Positions 62,123 through 63,625 of a stretch of 63,625 nucleotides of DNA are shown in pieces. Source of the stretch: Alphaproteobacteria bacterium. Its GTDB lineage: Bacteria > Pseudomonadota > Alphaproteobacteria > RF32 > CAG-239. The DNA lies in NCBI GenBank assembly GCA_017635595.1, contig JAGBLF010000002.1, positions 1-63,625 on the forward strand. Reading direction: 5' to 3'. The notes under the pieces were generated by a model that was not told the origin of the DNA, did no database searches, and saw nothing but the letters and a program-made list of their open reading frames with translations. Position numbers and translations under genes: made by a program. Each line of letters begins with the position of its first letter. Within the stretch, counting starts at the first letter, position 1.

Positions 62123-62715
62123 GTCATTCTTGAGCGAGCGTTTTTTTATTATGTCATTCTTGAGCCGCAGGCTCGAGAATCCCGGCTACTTTATGATTCA
62201 GCCGAGATCCTCGCCTTCGCAAGGATGACAGTAAAAGTAAAACGCACAAGGATGACGATACTATTTAAAATGTCATTCTTGAGCCGCAGGCTCGAGAATC
62301 CCAGCTGCTTTATGATTCGGCCGAGATCCTCGCCTTCGCTTTGCTCGGCAAGGATGACAGTAAGACAGAAAGTGTCATTCTTGACCGAGCGATTTTTTTA
62401 TTACGTCATTCTTGACCTTTAGGTCGAGAATCCCGGCCATAAAAAGTCATTCTTGACCGGCGAAGCCGTGTCGAGAATCTCTCACAACCGGCAACGTTTC
62501 CTAACCGATAGAGATCCTCGGACTGACGTCCAAGGATGACGGTAAAAGTAAAAAGTGCAATGATGACAGTTAAAGTAAAAAAGCGCAAGGATGACGATAC
62601 TATTTAAAATGTCATTCTTGAGCCGCAGGCTCGAGAATCCCGGCTACTTTATGATTCAGCCGAGATCCTCGCATTCGCAAGGATGACGGTAAAAATAAAA
62701 AGCGCAAGGATGACA
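62123..62715. repeat. cluster of palindromic GTCATTCTTGA repeats
   Basis: This 704-base gap holds no gene but is filled with units running from GTCATTCTTGA to AAGGATGAC, each about 77-87 bases: 62153-62229, 62272-62358 and 62611-62687, plus a longer composite unit (62405-62540) and several end fragments. Each unit folds into two hairpins (GAGCCGCAGGCTC and CGGCTxxxx...AGCCG) inside the imperfect terminal inverted repeat. Units are joined by GTAAAAGTAAAA spacers. This looks like a REP/MITE-type non-coding repeat family. Confidence 0.85.
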
Positions 62716-62740
62716 TTATAGAGTAACTTTTATAAGACAC

Positions 62741-62775
62741 AAAAAAAGGCGGGATAAATCCACCCGCCTTTTTTT
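62741..62775. terminator. bidirectional terminator
   Basis: A 13-bp stem AAAAAAAGGCGGG (62741-62753) with CCCGCCTTTTTTT (62763-62775) and a 9-nt loop; it ends the Cys-rich gene on the minus strand. Confidence 0.87.
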
Positions 62776-62789
62776 GTTGGCATCAATTA

Positions 62790-63623
62790 TTATTTAGCCG
62801 ATGCTCTGCTAGGACATGTTAGCGAACCTCTTTCGGTTACTCGTTCCGGAGAACCGCATGAACAGCATTGAGATGCACACTGATAGGAACCATTAAACTC
62901 ACACCAGTATTTCTTTCCGCCACTACCAAGTGATGGATCATTATCACTTGCAACATAACACCCTATAGAACCACAGTCAACTGAGCCACAGTAGCAACCA
63001 CCATCTTCACCACCATTGCTTATACCATCACTGATAGCGTCTGAAGATGAATCTGTATAGCTGTCATCACTGATGCATTCATAGCAGTGCAAATTACCTG
63101 TCGGGTATCTGGATTGAGCCGTATAACCTGTACCACAAGAAGAACTGCTTTGGTAACCATAGTCACCGCATTTCTTTGCGACACAACGGTAACAAGTTAA
63201 ACCTTCCAGGGTAACTTTTTGTGGGTTATAGCCAGAGCCACAAGAACCGGTATCTTGTAAGTTATAGTCTGAACACTTCTTGTTTACACAAGTGTAGCAA
63301 GTTAAACCTGTTCTAGGTGTCTTGGTTACGGCTTTTTGCCCTGTAGGACAAGATGCTGTATCTTGGTAGCCATAGTCAGTACAAGTCTTATCTACACAAG
63401 TGTAGCAGGTTGTATCTCCGATAACTTCCGAGCCGGTCGACTTCTTATCAGAACCGCAGCTTTCTACTTTACCGTCCGGACAAGTACATTTCTTGTAATT
63501 GCCGTAGCAGGTAAATGTTCCGTCACCTGAAGGTGCCGTATCAGGACAACCGCCCGGATTCTCCGGTCTATAGCCTGTCGGGCAGCCCTTATTGACACAG
63601 GTGCCTGTGCAGTTTCCGCAGTC
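62790..63623 (-). CDS. Cys-rich tandem-repeat protein (5' end outside window)
   Basis: The minus-strand frame is open from the window edge to the stop at 62790, giving 277 residues of a longer protein. It has three consecutive repeats of about 36 residues, each with TCYxCVxKxCxDYxxQ then SCxxGY and a hydrophilic tail (starting near 63413, 63305 and 63200). Upstream is a variant CTGTCVNKGCPTGYRPENP and a CTCPDGKVESCG unit; downstream the pattern decays into a Cys/Gly/Ser-rich end (CYCGSVDCGSIGC, QCCSCGSPE). The even Cys content suggests an exported, disulfide-rich surface protein. A TTG at 63092 would only give the tail and is not a real start. Confidence 0.75.
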   Translation of the reverse strand, partial: DCGNCTGTCVNKGCPTGYRPENPGGCPDTAPSGDGTFTCYGNYKKCTCPDGKVESCGSDKKSTGSEVIGDTTCYTCVDKTCTDYGYQDTASCPTGQKAVTKTPRTGLTCYTCVNKKCSDYNLQDTGSCGSGYNPQKVTLEGLTCYRCVAKKCGDYGYQSSSSCGTGYTAQSRYPTGNLHCYECISDDSYTDSSSDAISDGISNGGEDGGCYCGSVDCGSIGCYVASDNDPSLGSGGKKYWCEFNGSYQCASQCCSCGSPERVTERGSLTCPSRASAK

Positions 63624-63625
63624 GT

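Noticed and set aside
62102..62422. 106-codon open frame in the repeat cluster after glf
   Set aside because: It is made only of REP units and fragments; no ribosome-binding site.
62123..62715. CRISPR array
   Set aside because: Repeat units are long, palindromic, of uneven length and mutually nested; the spacers are not unique sequences of constant size and no cas gene is present.

Overview
The window looks like part of the chromosome of an uncultured, low-GC (about 40% by eye), host-associated alphaproteobacterium. The class assignment is inference. It rests on the tadA-rluB-rsmD cluster, a PhoB regulator, MsbA, PBP1A, two FadL-type porins and an autotransporter (so a Gram-negative envelope), together with a GRSMIEMLG-type prepilin and a cysteine-rich repeat protein that I associate with gut Alphaproteobacteria of the RF32 type. 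No tRNA, rRNA, CRISPR array, transposase, integrase or phage gene was recognised.

Layout. 1-8.1 kb: a cut-off gene, a DUF805 membrane protein, a secreted unknown, a MORN-repeat/patatin pair, tRNA and rRNA modification genes (tadA, rluB, rsmD) and a large Pro-Ala-linker protein. 8.1-14.3 kb: prepilin, mnmA, ssb, an Aas-like acyltransferase/acyl-ACP synthetase and FadL 1. 14.3-21.5 kb: a DUF2207 protein, a one-domain GlmU, a membrane unknown, oligoendopeptidase F, a repeat cluster (element A), an MBL hydrolase and psd. 21.7-30.7 kb: a poly-Ser-linker subtilisin autotransporter, an LplT-PlsC-Aas fusion, phoB, rpe. 30.7-35.2 kb: small AT-leader genes, peroxiredoxin, HU, PBP1A. 35.3-41.7 kb: polA, a PilT/DotB-like ATPase, FadL 2 and repeat cluster B. 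41.7-53.6 kb: tsaC, a SUKH-like gene, pepA, gap-pgk, a TerB-like pair, a GT39-like membrane enzyme, msbA and an odd ABC protein. 53.7-56.3 kb: more small AT-leader genes and an exported nitroreductase. 56.4-62.1 kb: an operon of five tandem DUF4422 glycosyltransferase paralogues ending in a membrane-anchored UDP-galactopyranose mutase. 62.1-63.6 kb: palindromic repeats and a partial Cys-rich repeat protein.

How the genes may work together. Two FadL porins, two Aas-type enzymes (one fused to a lysophospholipid flippase), Psd, a patatin and MsbA suggest heavy use of scavenged fatty acids and lysolipids. The DUF4422/Glf operon is most simply read as a galactofuranose-containing surface glycan module whose enzymes are all tethered to the inner membrane.

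The least explained signal is a pair of repeat elements, at 19730-19833 and 41208-41315, each placed at the 3' end of a gene. They share an almost identical 23-nt hairpin loop and matching outer stems, but the long arms of the central hairpin are unrelated in sequence and each perfectly self-complementary. Partial right-half copies follow both. This is the best candidate here for an undescribed structured RNA or mobile hairpin element.
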